Assembly (NCBI GenBank): GCA_965284565.1
Contig: OZ260100.1
Span: forward strand, 1,488,001 to 1,552,000
Direction of reading: 5' to 3'
From: BRH-c54 sp965284565
Lineage (GTDB): Bacteria; Bacteroidota; Bacteroidia; Flavobacteriales_E; Vicingaceae
Length of the DNA: 64,000 nt
Position 1 is the stretch's first letter, and every line of letters begins with the position of its first letter. The position numbers were made by a program, and so were the translations under genes. The notes under the pieces were generated by a model. That model saw only the letters and a list, made by a program, of their open reading frames with translations. It made no database searches and had not been told where the DNA came from. This document shows, piece after piece, positions 15,764 through 25,160 of this stretch.

Positions 15764-17131
15764 ATGAAATTTGAATTAGTAGATTATTTTGATTTGAAAC
15801 TAAGCCTTTATGATATGTGCTTAGCAATAATTTACTTTGCTTTGTTGTATATTATTGCTTACTATGTAAAACGGATTAAAATTGCTAAAAATCCAGAATA
15901 CAAATACTTTATACTTGCTCTAACAGCAAAAGTAGTAGGCGGCTTTATGTTTGCTTTACTAACGGTTTATTACTATAAGGGAGGAGATAGCCTAAGTTAC
16001 TACAAGGCAGCAGAGGAAATCTCTAAAATATTTGTAAATAACCCCATAAGACTTATCGAACTTTTTTTTACTTCTCATGATAACCTTAATTTAACTGGAG
16101 ATATGGTAGATATGGAAACTATCTATTTTATTAATGGTAAGGATATATGGGTAATGGTGAAGTTAATAGTAGTTGCTAACTTTTTCGGGTTGTTTTCTTA
16201 TGGGACAACAACTGTAATTTTTTCAGCAGCATCATTTTTGGGTTTGTGGGCAGCATATTCTAATTTTTGCAAAATATATCCAAAATACAGTAAGCATTTG
16301 GTTATAAGTTTTTTTATGATACCTTCCATTATTTTTTGGGGAGGAGGAGTTTTAAAAGATACCGTTACTATGGGCTGTATGGGGTGGATGATATACTCAT
16401 TTTCCAATGTTTTTATATTCAAGCGAAGAATTTGGTTAAGTATATTTTTAACTATCATTTCTGCCATATTAATTCTTTATCTAAAACCTTACATACTGTA
16501 CATTTTGTTGCCGACCTTAATGATTTGGGGACAATCTAACCTCAAAAATTTAATTAAAGGGAGTTTTATAAGAATTGTGCTTATTCCAATAATAGTAATG
16601 GTAATAGCTTTAGGTACTTTTTCTGTATTAAAAAATGTTTCTGATGTAGCAGGAAAATACGATATTGATAAATTAGAGCAGACTTTAGAGGGGTTCCAAT
16701 CGTGGCATGAATACCTTGCCCATACTCAGGATCAATCCGGATATACCTTAGGTGAAATTGAATTTACTCCAGTAGGTTATCTTAAAGTAGCACCAGCGGC
16801 TTTTAATGTTACTTTTTTTAGACCATATCCATGGGAAATTAGGAATGTCCCAACACTTATTGGAGCTGTGGAAAGCTTATTAGTATTATTATTTTTCTTG
16901 TATTTGCTTTTAAAGTTAAGGGCAAAGTTTTTTAGAATAATATTTGTCAATAAAGATGTATTGTTTATGATGATTTTTTCGGTGTTATTTGGAGTAATTG
17001 TTGGGGTAAGCTCGTATAATTTTGGAGCTTTATCAAGGTACAAAATGCCTGCTCAATTATTGTTTGTAACCGCTTTAATATTAATACACAACATTTCCAA
17101 AGAAGAAAAGAAACGCTTTGTAATTAAGTAG
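15764..17131 (+). CDS. multipass membrane protein, candidate polysaccharide polymerase
   Basis: 455 residues with about 9-11 hydrophobic helices (for example near 14-34, 47-68, 136-160, 174-195, 211-245, 265-285, 370-395, 410-432) and one long loop at about 285-365. It lacks recognisable catalytic motifs. The topology with a large central loop, and the position directly after a sugar aminotransferase and near a flippase, suggest a Wzy-like polymerase or membrane glycosyltransferase. This is inference from topology and context only. The 3' end overlaps the opposite-strand glycosyltransferase by 8 bases. Confidence 0.7.
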   Translation: MKFELVDYFDLKLSLYDMCLAIIYFALLYIIAYYVKRIKIAKNPEYKYFILALTAKVVGGFMFALLTVYYYKGGDSLSYYKAAEEISKIFVNNPIRLIELFFTSHDNLNLTGDMVDMETIYFINGKDIWVMVKLIVVANFFGLFSYGTTTVIFSAASFLGLWAAYSNFCKIYPKYSKHLVISFFMIPSIIFWGGGVLKDTVTMGCMGWMIYSFSNVFIFKRRIWLSIFLTIISAILILYLKPYILYILLPTLMIWGQSNLKNLIKGSFIRIVLIPIIVMVIALGTFSVLKNVSDVAGKYDIDKLEQTLEGFQSWHEYLAHTQDQSGYTLGEIEFTPVGYLKVAPAAFNVTFFRPYPWEIRNVPTLIGAVESLLVLLFFLYLLLKLRAKFFRIIFVNKDVLFMMIFSVLFGVIVGVSSYNFGALSRYKMPAQLLFVTALILIHNISKEEKKRFVIK

Positions 17132-18194
17132 ATAATAAAGTTAAGTACTTATTTTTATTAGCATCAATAGAATATCTCTCCACAATTGTTTGTCTACCAG
17201 CCTTCCCTAATTTTATTCTAAGTTCTTCCGACTGAATCAATAAGCCAAGTTTGTCCAGCCAATCTTCTTCTGTGGCTGCTAAAAACCCATTCTCTCCATC
17301 ATGAATAATTTCGGTATTTACACCTATAGGGGACATAATGGTTGGAATCTCTAATGCCATGTATTGGAGTCCTTTAAAACCACACTTGCCTTTTGCCCAT
17401 TCGTCATTTGGCAGAGGCATAATACCAATGTCTATCTGAGATAAATCTTCAATTTCTGTTTTTTGATTCCATTTTTTAAATATGATATTAAAATCATTAT
17501 TGTAAATAGAAACATTAGAAATCATCACAATTTCGACTTGAGGAAATTTTGATATTATTGTTGTTAAAACATTTTCTAATAATGCAAAATGCTTGTTTGT
17601 GGTTGAAGAACCCGTCCATCCAATTTTTATTTTATCTGTTGATTTCATAGTTAATGGCTGGTGGTAGGATGTATCGATAGTAGTAGGAATGACAGTAACA
17701 TTTTTGTTAAACTGCAATGCAAAATTTGCTAAGTGAGTGTTACCTGCAATTACTGTGTGAGCATATTTGATAATAGATTTTGTTTTATTTGGAAACTTTA
17801 GCCAGCTCAAATTTTCATTGGCGTCAGAAACATCTTTTAGCCAAATGGCATCATCAAAATCAAAAATTAGTTTCTTTTTAAAAATTTTAGCATACACCCA
17901 TTCAAAATAAGCAGGACCAATCATACACGCCTCTCTATGTATAAATATTTTGTCGTATTGATGTATCTTTAAAAGCAGTAAATGTCTGTTGATTAATCCT
18001 TTTAGAATGCCTAATACTTTTTTTAATAAAAATCCTTTTTGATAAAAAATTTTCCATGTAATGTCATCTAAAAAAGAGCTTGTAACAATTGTTATTTCAT
18101 TATTCTGTAAAAAATTAAAATATTGCTCAAATCTAAATCGTTGGCTAGGAGCTGAGTTGATTGGGTAAGGAGTTAGAAAAAGGATTTTTGTCAT
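17124..18194 (-). CDS. glycosyltransferase family 4
   Basis: 356 residues, GT-B fold. The donor domain has KIGWTGSSTTNKHFALLE, DIGIMPLPNDEWAKGKCGFK, LQYMALEIPTIMSPIG and IHDGENGFLA, the E-x7-E-type nucleotide-sugar site of GT4 enzymes. The N-terminal half has an FIHREACMIGP segment common in this subfamily. It probably transfers one sugar in assembling the surface glycan. Its 3' end overlaps the convergent membrane protein by 8 bases. Donor and acceptor cannot be told from sequence. Confidence 0.88.
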   Translation of the reverse strand: MTKILFLTPYPINSAPSQRFRFEQYFNFLQNNEITIVTSSFLDDITWKIFYQKGFLLKKVLGILKGLINRHLLLLKIHQYDKIFIHREACMIGPAYFEWVYAKIFKKKLIFDFDDAIWLKDVSDANENLSWLKFPNKTKSIIKYAHTVIAGNTHLANFALQFNKNVTVIPTTIDTSYHQPLTMKSTDKIKIGWTGSSTTNKHFALLENVLTTIISKFPQVEIVMISNVSIYNNDFNIIFKKWNQKTEIEDLSQIDIGIMPLPNDEWAKGKCGFKGLQYMALEIPTIMSPIGVNTEIIHDGENGFLAATEEDWLDKLGLLIQSEELRIKLGKAGRQTIVERYSIDANKNKYLTLLST

Positions 18195-18254
18195 TTTTTA
18201 CTTGCTAGGCTTGTAGTTGCAAAAATAAAGATTTAAGATTGGAAGAAATACTGA

Positions 18255-19364
18255 TTAGAAATAACGCTGATAGGTTTTATATAAAAACTCTAAAAAAGCT
18301 TGGTTATTTGGGTAGTCTTTGTAGCATTTAGGTTTCTCTTTCATCATATTGTCAAAATCAGAATTACTAATATTAAGTTTTTTACAGAAATATTCAATTT
18401 CTTCAGTTAGGTTAATGTCTCTATAAGGTTTTAATTGAAGTTCATCAATTACTTCTTCACGATTTACTTCTCCGGCACAAATTTGAGTGGAATAAGTAGA
18501 TTTTCTGTAGTCGATATTGAATTTTTCGGGAAGAATGTAGGCTTGCACCAATTTTGTAAAACGCGATTCAAAATGTTTTCCTCCATAATATTTCCAATTC
18601 AACTTTTTTTCAAGCAATTCAACAGCATCTTTTTTTGAAAAAGGAACATAATTTAGCATATAAACAAATTGAATTCCTTTTACAAACTTGTAATAAATTT
18701 CTTTTTGATAACCAAAAGTAGGAAAGGTGTTTAATTTTTTAGTGCCAAATTGTTGTTGAATGGCTTTTAAGAAAGTAACATCTTTTCTATCGTAATGCCA
18801 ACTTTTTGGTAAAATACCTTCGGTAGCGTAATTACCTCCACTTATAATGTATTTTATATTATGTTTGGCAGCAACTTGATGTAAAACTGCTGGTATAGCC
18901 ATGTCGGTTGGAGTTTCTATTTCAGGAATGGAGGCTTTTAAAAAAGACAACTGCAAATCTTTAAACTCTTCCCAATCTAATACATGGGTATAAAGATCAA
19001 TGTTTAGTTGGTTGAGTAATTTTTCAATATTGCTCACCGCTAATTCACTATTCCATCCATTATCCATGTGAACGGCAAGTGGTTTTAAACCTAATTTTTT
19101 TGTAAGATAAGCCACGTAGCTACTATCTATTCCGCCACTAACCCCTATTACACAGTCGTAAGTTTGATTTTTCCCAGAAGCTTTAATTTTCGCTACAATT
19201 TTTTCTAACTCAACATCACTTTTTTCATCTTGGTAAGTTAAATTTTTTAAGGTTTTAAAGTAATCAACACAATGGTTACAATGTCCGTTTTCATCAAAAT
19301 GAATTTCGGGGTCGCTAGTATCCATTAGGCACCTAGTACATTGTTGTTGGTTTTGTGGTTTCAA
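18255..19364 (-). CDS. N-acetyl sugar amidotransferase, WbpG/PseA-like (copy 1)
   Basis: About 369 residues from TTG at 19364. PP-loop ATPase of the WbpG/PseA family, which with ammonia from HisH/HisF-type partners converts an acetamido group to acetamidino on sugars. It begins with CTRCLMDTSDPEIHFDENG and CNHC (zinc-type cysteines), followed by the PP-loop VIGVSGGIDSSYV and ISGGNYATEGI. The longest frame (to 19433) adds a hydrophobic 23-residue stretch absent from the family, so I place the start at TTG. A second paralogue lies at 24024. No HisH/HisF homologue is in the window. Confidence 0.85.
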   Translation of the reverse strand: MKPQNQQQCTRCLMDTSDPEIHFDENGHCNHCVDYFKTLKNLTYQDEKSDVELEKIVAKIKASGKNQTYDCVIGVSGGIDSSYVAYLTKKLGLKPLAVHMDNGWNSELAVSNIEKLLNQLNIDLYTHVLDWEEFKDLQLSFLKASIPEIETPTDMAIPAVLHQVAAKHNIKYIISGGNYATEGILPKSWHYDRKDVTFLKAIQQQFGTKKLNTFPTFGYQKEIYYKFVKGIQFVYMLNYVPFSKKDAVELLEKKLNWKYYGGKHFESRFTKLVQAYILPEKFNIDYRKSTYSTQICAGEVNREEVIDELQLKPYRDINLTEEIEYFCKKLNISNSDFDNMMKEKPKCYKDYPNNQAFLEFLYKTYQRYF

Positions 19365-19473
19365 GTATTGATAAATTGGGTTAGTAATTAAAAAAACACA
19401 AAGATAAGTTAATGAGATTATAATTATCGTCAATCAATTTAGTTATTTTAGCATCTTAAAATTACTTTTTAAT

Positions 19474-20793
19474 TTGTTAGTTAAAAACATCATAAATTCA
19501 GTTTTAACTCAAATACCTGTGTTTGTCTTAGGTATAGTTAGTGGTGTGTTTTCAACAAGAATTTTGGGGGAAGAAGCTAAGGGAGTATTTTCTTTATTTC
19601 AAGCAAATTATTTGTTGTTTGTGATGGTTTTTTCTTTTGGGATTCAAACTGGTATAGTGTATTTTGTTTCAAGTAAAAAATATGCTGAACAAATTGTTGC
19701 AGGGCTGTCGTTCTCAGTTTTTATACTATGTTCTATATTTTTAATGGTCTTACTTCTAACGGCTTATTACATGGGTTTTAGCTCCTATTTTTTTCCTGAA
19801 GAATATAATAAGCTGCCATATATTTTTAGTGTGGTGGTATTATTTGTTCTAACTTTCTTTAATAATCTGGCTACTTCATTTTTTCAAGCTCATTCTAAGT
19901 TTAATATTATAAACAGAATGGCGTTAATCAACAGTATTATTAACGCCTTGCTGTTTTTAGGAATTTATTTTTTCATAATAAAAGAAGATTTCACACCTTC
20001 AGAAAGGTTTGATTATGTGCTGATTTTGACTGTTTTTTTAGTGTTTCTAAATAGTTTGGTATGGCTGATTTTATATCTAAATAAGATTAACGTAAAACCT
20101 GCATTAGATAAAATTACTACTGATATAATAAAAAAATTTATAGGATATAGTTTATTGATTTATTTGGGAACAGTTATAAATTTCTTTAATTACAGACTCG
20201 ATTTATGGATAGTAAATTACTTTTTAGATGAAAAAGAATTAAGTCATTATTCGTTAGCTGCTAATATCGTTCAAATAATTTTATATTTATCGGTAACTAT
20301 TGCCTCGGTAATTTTGCCAAAAATTTCTAGTAGCAGTGACGATAAAAAATTTGAGATATTTACTTTGATTAGTAGAATTAGCACGCTGTTCTTTTTTGTA
20401 TTGGTCTTAACAGCGTTTATTGCTTCCGAATTTTTAATTCCATTATTGTATGGAGAAGAGTTTGCTCCAACGATAGTGCCGTTTCAAATTTTGTCGATAG
20501 GGATTTTTATATCTTGTATTACTCAAGTATTTTCTATCATAACAATAGTTTTAAATAAGAGTAAGTATAGTATATATGCTTGTTTAATAGGACTTTTGTT
20601 TACAATAGTTTTTGATTTGTATTTGATTCCGATTTATAACATTATTGGAGCAGCTTATGCTACACTAATTAGTTATTTTGTGATTTTTATAACCACTTAT
20701 CTGCTAATTGTTTTTAAAACCCAATGTCCAACCAAAAATTTATTAATATTAACCAAGCAAGACATTAGTTTTATTTTAAAACATTTTAAATAA
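19474..20793 (+). CDS. polysaccharide flippase (Wzx, MATE-like)
   Basis: 439 residues, multipass with about 12 helices. The N-terminal helix pair (VFVLGIVSGVFSTRILGEEAKGVFSLFQA), the central LIYLGTVINFFNYRLDLWIVNYF and LYGEEFAPT are characteristic of polysaccharide-biosynthesis exporters, which flip lipid-linked repeat units across the inner membrane. It starts at TTG (19474); the next Met is about residue 52 and would lose the first helices. Its neighbours are a sugar amidotransferase and a glycosyltransferase on the other strand. No close copy is seen elsewhere in the window. Confidence 0.88.
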   Translation: MLVKNIINSVLTQIPVFVLGIVSGVFSTRILGEEAKGVFSLFQANYLLFVMVFSFGIQTGIVYFVSSKKYAEQIVAGLSFSVFILCSIFLMVLLLTAYYMGFSSYFFPEEYNKLPYIFSVVVLFVLTFFNNLATSFFQAHSKFNIINRMALINSIINALLFLGIYFFIIKEDFTPSERFDYVLILTVFLVFLNSLVWLILYLNKINVKPALDKITTDIIKKFIGYSLLIYLGTVINFFNYRLDLWIVNYFLDEKELSHYSLAANIVQIILYLSVTIASVILPKISSSSDDKKFEIFTLISRISTLFFFVLVLTAFIASEFLIPLLYGEEFAPTIVPFQILSIGIFISCITQVFSIITIVLNKSKYSIYACLIGLLFTIVFDLYLIPIYNIIGAAYATLISYFVIFITTYLLIVFKTQCPTKNLLILTKQDISFILKHFK

Positions 20794-20794
20794 C

Positions 20795-21928
20795 CTAATC
20801 AAATAATTCTACATACTTTGGTAAGAATCTCTTTTTAATGGATGATGTAGAATAGTATTCTGAATTACTTTTGGCGTAGGTTAAATATTTTTCAAGTAAT
20901 TCTTTGTTGTTTTCTAAGGTTAATATTTTTTCTATTAAATCTTCTTCATTAGTATATGTAATTATACTGGTTGTAATTGTTGGTGGAATAACATGTTCCT
21001 TAGGAATAATACCTGGTTTCTGAAAACGCATCATGTCATATAAAACGCCAGTTACTTTTGTTTTGCCGTAAATCTCGTTTATACCTTCATATCTAAAATT
21101 AATTTTAACAGGCATAAAAACAACATCGCAAATACTCATTTCATTTTCAAATAATTCGTTTGAACTAGGGTTGAATTTATGTTCAATGTTACAACCTTTT
21201 TTGATGAGATCATTTATATGTTGAAAAATTTGTTCTCCTTCTGAGCTAACAATACCACCTATAAAAACAAATTTTATTTTAGGATTCAAATGATTAATTT
21301 TCTCAATTACAGATAAAGCAAATTTGTAATTCCTTCTATTATTACCATCAATAGCACCTGGAATAGCAATACGAAGGTGCTTGTTGATTTTGTAGCTAAT
21401 ATCTTTTGATTTGATAGTATAAGGTAATGTTAGAATATCTTTAGTGTAAAGCTTTTTATCCTTAATATAACTAATAAACAATTCTTCAGTTACAACAATT
21501 GCTTTAGTTTTCGATAATATTTTTTTTCGATAATAATAATTTTTTAAAGCGATTTTATTAAGAGTGAATGGTGCATTTAACCAAGTATTTATGTTATGTA
21601 TAGTTGTTGTAGTATGAATGTTAGTATTTTTAATTAGCTTCCAAACCGAGTTGTAGTCTCTGTCGATGGTATTAAAGTGAATAGCATCTACTTTATTTTT
21701 CAAAATATATTCTTCACAAGAATTAAAAAATGATTTTGCCGATGAAAAGTCTTCATATATAATAAATTCATACTTTAGGTCTTCATGAGTAGTTTCTTTG
21801 ATTTTATTCGCAATTTTTTTACTTGTAAAAAATACAATGCTGAAATTCGGATCACTAAAAATGCTAATTAGTACATTAATCATTTCATAGTGTTGTAAAT
21901 CAAACAATGCTAATTTTATCCTTTTCAT
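20795..21928 (-). CDS. glycosyltransferase (GT4-like)
   Basis: 377 residues from the Met at 21928 (MKRIKLALFDLQHY); the longer frame from 21949 adds 7 residues. GT-B fold with LRIAIPGAIDGNNRRNYKFAL as a donor-site strand, KFVFIGGI, and the acidic donor region DVVFMPVKINFRYEGINEIYGKTKVTGVLYDMMRFQKPGI, reported here only in outline. It probably takes part in glycan assembly, with donor unknown. Divergent from the epimerase at 22091, leaving a 142-base AT-rich gap. Confidence 0.78.
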   Translation of the reverse strand: MKRIKLALFDLQHYEMINVLISIFSDPNFSIVFFTSKKIANKIKETTHEDLKYEFIIYEDFSSAKSFFNSCEEYILKNKVDAIHFNTIDRDYNSVWKLIKNTNIHTTTTIHNINTWLNAPFTLNKIALKNYYYRKKILSKTKAIVVTEELFISYIKDKKLYTKDILTLPYTIKSKDISYKINKHLRIAIPGAIDGNNRRNYKFALSVIEKINHLNPKIKFVFIGGIVSSEGEQIFQHINDLIKKGCNIEHKFNPSSNELFENEMSICDVVFMPVKINFRYEGINEIYGKTKVTGVLYDMMRFQKPGIIPKEHVIPPTITTSIITYTNEEDLIEKILTLENNKELLEKYLTYAKSNSEYYSTSSIKKRFLPKYVELFD

Positions 21929-22047
21929 TATATATCTTTTGTTACTCAATTTTTGTAATATTGAGATTAATTTTAAACATCAAATTTTTATCAATTGTTA
22001 TTGGTAATTGTTTGTAAATTTAATTAAGAGTACAATATATTAAAACG

Positions 22048-22068
22048 AATTTAGATAAAATCTAAATT
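22048..22068. promoter_or_regulatory. 9-bp inverted repeat upstream of the glycan operon
   Basis: Arms AATTTAGAT (22048-22056) and ATCTAAATT (22060-22068) with a 3-base loop. They lie 22 bases before the epimerase ATG and inside the divergent intergenic region. They could be an operator or a leader hairpin for the ten-gene run. There is no T tract after it on the plus strand, so it is not an obvious terminator. Confidence 0.4.
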
Positions 22069-22090
22069 AAAAGAGTATTATATTTACAAA

Positions 22091-23155
22091 ATGAATGTAG
22101 CAATAGTAACAGGATCATCTGGATTGATAGGAGGTGAATCGGTAGAATTTTTAGCTGACAAATTTGATGTTGTAGTTGGGATAGATAACAATATGAGGTC
22201 GTATTTCTTTGGAAAAGAAGGAAGCACCGAATGGAATAAAAACAGGTTGGCTGTAAAGTATAGCAATTTTAAACCATTAAATGCTGACATTAGACAGTAT
22301 GCTGAATTAGAAGAAATTTTTAAACAATATTCCTCAGATATTAAACTCATTATACATGCGGCAGCACAACCAAGTCATGATTGGGCGGCAAAAGAACCCC
22401 TTACTGATTTTGGTGTAAACGCAACAGGAACCCTCAATCTTTTGGAATTAACCAGAAATTATTGTTCTAAAGCAGTGTTTATTTTTACTTCAACAAATAA
22501 AGTTTATGGCGATACGCCTAATTTTCTTCCACTTATTGAAAAAGAAAAGCGTTGGGAAGTGGATGAAACTCATCCATTTTTTAAAGAAGGTATAAATGAA
22601 ACAATGAGCATTGACCAAAGTAAACATTCGGTGTTTGGTGCAAGTAAAGTGGCAGCAGATGTAATGGTACAAGAATATGGAAAATATTTTGGAATGAATA
22701 CTGGAGTATTTAGAGGAGGATGTTTAACAGGACCAAACCATTCAGGAGCACAACTGCATGGGTTTTTAGCTTACTTAATGAAATGTGCAATAACAGAAAA
22801 TCACTACACCATTTTTGGATACAAAGGAAAACAAGTAAGGGATAACATTCACAGTTATGATTTAGTGAATATGTTTTGGCATTTTTACAACAATCCAAAA
22901 CTAGGAGAAGTATATAATGCTGGAGGTAGTAGATTCTCTAATTGTAGTATGTTAGAAGCTATTGATTTTTGTGAAAAAATTAGTGGTAAAAAAATGAATT
23001 ATAGTTATGCAGAAAGCAATCGAATAGGAGATCATATTTGGTATATTAGTGATGTCTCCAAATTTAAAGACCACTATCCAGATTGGAAATATAAGTTCAA
23101 TTTAGAATCTACTTTGGTTGAAATGCATGATAATATGACAAAACGATATCATTAA
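22091..23155 (+). CDS. NAD-dependent epimerase, CDP-paratose 2-epimerase-like
   Basis: 354 residues, extended short-chain dehydrogenase fold. It has the NAD motif TGSSGLIGG (residues 7-15), HAAAQPSHDWAAKEP and STNKVYG of the tyvelose-epimerase group, VFRGGCLTGPNHSG, and a conserved IFGYKGKQVRDNIHSYD. The active-site YxxxK reads FGASK: Phe182 replaces Tyr while Lys186 stays. The ATG is the only sensible start. It leads the ten-gene plus-strand run 22091-32286. Substrate unknown, but a nucleotide-sugar is expected. Confidence 0.88.
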   Translation: MNVAIVTGSSGLIGGESVEFLADKFDVVVGIDNNMRSYFFGKEGSTEWNKNRLAVKYSNFKPLNADIRQYAELEEIFKQYSSDIKLIIHAAAQPSHDWAAKEPLTDFGVNATGTLNLLELTRNYCSKAVFIFTSTNKVYGDTPNFLPLIEKEKRWEVDETHPFFKEGINETMSIDQSKHSVFGASKVAADVMVQEYGKYFGMNTGVFRGGCLTGPNHSGAQLHGFLAYLMKCAITENHYTIFGYKGKQVRDNIHSYDLVNMFWHFYNNPKLGEVYNAGGSRFSNCSMLEAIDFCEKISGKKMNYSYAESNRIGDHIWYISDVSKFKDHYPDWKYKFNLESTLVEMHDNMTKRYH

Positions 23156-23175
23156 AATTAGAGATATAAATATCA

Positions 23176-24015
23176 ATGATAAAATTTACTTACTATATAT
23201 TGAGAGTGTTGAATAAACTGGTGTTGAAAAAACATTTTGCAAGTAAAAATGCACTTTTTCTTTTTGATTATATGCATGAACTTGCAATAGAGGGGTTAGG
23301 TTACAAAAATATTGGAAACACATCAACCAGTGGTGAGAAACAAGTAGTAGAACTTTTAAATAACCATTATAAAAAAACGAAAAATCCAATTACAATTTTT
23401 GATGTTGGAGCTAATGTTGGTCAGTACCAACGTATGCTTGTGGAAAACTTAAACATTCCTAGTAACATATATTCATTTGAACCAGCAAATGATAGTTTTG
23501 GGATTCTGAATACAGATAAACAAAATAATGTTCGGAACTTTCAATTCGGGTTTGGAGATAAGCAACAAAACGTAACCCTTTATAAGGATGAAAACAAAAG
23601 TCAGTTAGCAAGTATATATAAAAAAACTGATAACGATTACTACAATCTTAAATCAATGGATATAGAGGAAACTATTTATCTAAGAACAATTGATGATTTT
23701 TGTGAAAAAGAAAAAATTTCAAAAATTGATTTCTTAAAATTAGATATAGAAGGTCATGAATTTTTTGCATTAAAAGGAGCTGAAAGTATGTTGAACCAGA
23801 ATAGAATAAATTTTATACAATTTGAGTTTGGACCTGCAAATATTGACTCCAAAACCTACCTGAAAGACTTTTATAGTTTATTGTCAACACATTATTTTCT
23901 TTATCGACTTACAAAATCTACTATTATACCGCTTGTAAATTATAATGAAATTAACGAAATATTTTTACCCTCAAACTATATTGCTATTAATAAAAACAAA
24001 AACATTATTCTATAA
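23176..24015 (+). CDS. FkbM-family methyltransferase (copy 1)
   Basis: 279 residues. SAM-binding motif FDVGANVGQYQRML near 75-88, IYSFEPANDSFGIL, SIYKKTD, a second conserved acidic block IDFLKLDIEGHEFFALKGAE and FIQFEFGP, all diagnostic of FkbM O-methyltransferases. It likely methylates a hydroxyl on a sugar or lipid carrier in the surface glycan. It follows the epimerase by 20 bases and precedes the amidotransferase by 8, in the same run. Confidence 0.9.
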   Translation: MIKFTYYILRVLNKLVLKKHFASKNALFLFDYMHELAIEGLGYKNIGNTSTSGEKQVVELLNNHYKKTKNPITIFDVGANVGQYQRMLVENLNIPSNIYSFEPANDSFGILNTDKQNNVRNFQFGFGDKQQNVTLYKDENKSQLASIYKKTDNDYYNLKSMDIEETIYLRTIDDFCEKEKISKIDFLKLDIEGHEFFALKGAESMLNQNRINFIQFEFGPANIDSKTYLKDFYSLLSTHYFLYRLTKSTIIPLVNYNEINEIFLPSNYIAINKNKNIIL

Positions 24016-24023
24016 TAATTTAG

Positions 24024-25160
24024 TTGAGAAATCAATTTAACATAGAAGTTAATTATATTCAATGCATTCGTTGTGTTATGGATAATATAAGTGACCCTAA
24101 CATTTGGTTTGATAAAGAAGGGTTTTGCAATTATTGTAATGATTATTTTTCAATTGTTGATATTAATTCTGAAAAGGAAGAAGAAAAACAATTTTTTTTA
24201 CAGCAATTAATACACAAAATTAAAAAAGAAGGCAAATCAAAAAAGTATGATTGTGTAGTGGGTGTTAGTGGAGGTTTAGATAGTGCTTATTTAGTGTATA
24301 AATTGGTAGAGTTTGGACTAAAACCAATAGCAGTTCATTTCGATAATGGATGGAACAGTGAAACGGCTATACAAAATATTGAAAAATTACTCCAAAAATT
24401 AAATGTTGATTTATATACGATTGTATGCGATTGGGAAGAATTCAAATCTGTACAGCTATCATTTTTAAAAGCTGGAGTTGTTGATGTTGAGTTAGTAACC
24501 GACCATGCTATTTCTGCAGCACTTTATAGAGCATCCGAACAATTTAATACCAAATTTATTTTTCAAGGACATAACCAGGGTTCAGAGTTTATTCTTCCAG
24601 AGGCTTGGATTCATTGGAAAAATGATGCTTTAAACATTAAATCAATCCATAAAAGATATGGTAATACTAGTTTAAATACCTTTCCATTTCTAACTTTTTT
24701 CAAGGAATATTGGCATGTAAAATATCGTAAGACACAATATATCTACTTCCTAGATTTTATTCCTTACAATAAAAAAGAAGCTACAAAAATATTAGTTGAA
24801 AATTTAGAGTGGAAACCTTATGGAGCAAAACATAACGAGTCTATTTTTACTAGGTTTTACCAAAATTATATTTTACCCGTAAAGTTTAATATTGATAAAA
24901 GAAAAGCCCACTTATCTTCTTTAATATGTTCTGGACAATTAACTAGGGAAGAAGCGTTAGAAGAGCTACAAATAAAACCTTGGGAGACAGAAGAAACGCT
25001 TAGAGATAAAGTTTATGTTCTTAAAAAATTAGATATTTCGGAAGATACTTTTGATAAATGGATGAGGGAACAACCAAATAATCATCTTGATTTCCCAAGT
25101 TATCTTACACGACATAATAAAATTATATTGAAGATTAAATCTATGATTGGAAAAAAATGA
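24024..25160 (+). CDS. N-acetyl sugar amidotransferase, WbpG/PseA-like (copy 2)
   Basis: 378 residues starting at TTG 24024; the next Met at residue 19 would remove the first zinc-type cysteine pair (CIRCVMD, about 14-20). PP-loop VVGVSGGLDSAYLVYKL and CNYC follow the family plan, as does the C-terminal CSGQLTREEALEEL. Paralogous to the gene at 18255 along the whole length. It may install a second amidino group or act on a different sugar. The stop overlaps the next gene's ATG by four bases (ATGA). Confidence 0.88.
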   Translation: MRNQFNIEVNYIQCIRCVMDNISDPNIWFDKEGFCNYCNDYFSIVDINSEKEEEKQFFLQQLIHKIKKEGKSKKYDCVVGVSGGLDSAYLVYKLVEFGLKPIAVHFDNGWNSETAIQNIEKLLQKLNVDLYTIVCDWEEFKSVQLSFLKAGVVDVELVTDHAISAALYRASEQFNTKFIFQGHNQGSEFILPEAWIHWKNDALNIKSIHKRYGNTSLNTFPFLTFFKEYWHVKYRKTQYIYFLDFIPYNKKEATKILVENLEWKPYGAKHNESIFTRFYQNYILPVKFNIDKRKAHLSSLICSGQLTREEALEELQIKPWETEETLRDKVYVLKKLDISEDTFDKWMREQPNNHLDFPSYLTRHNKIILKIKSMIGKK

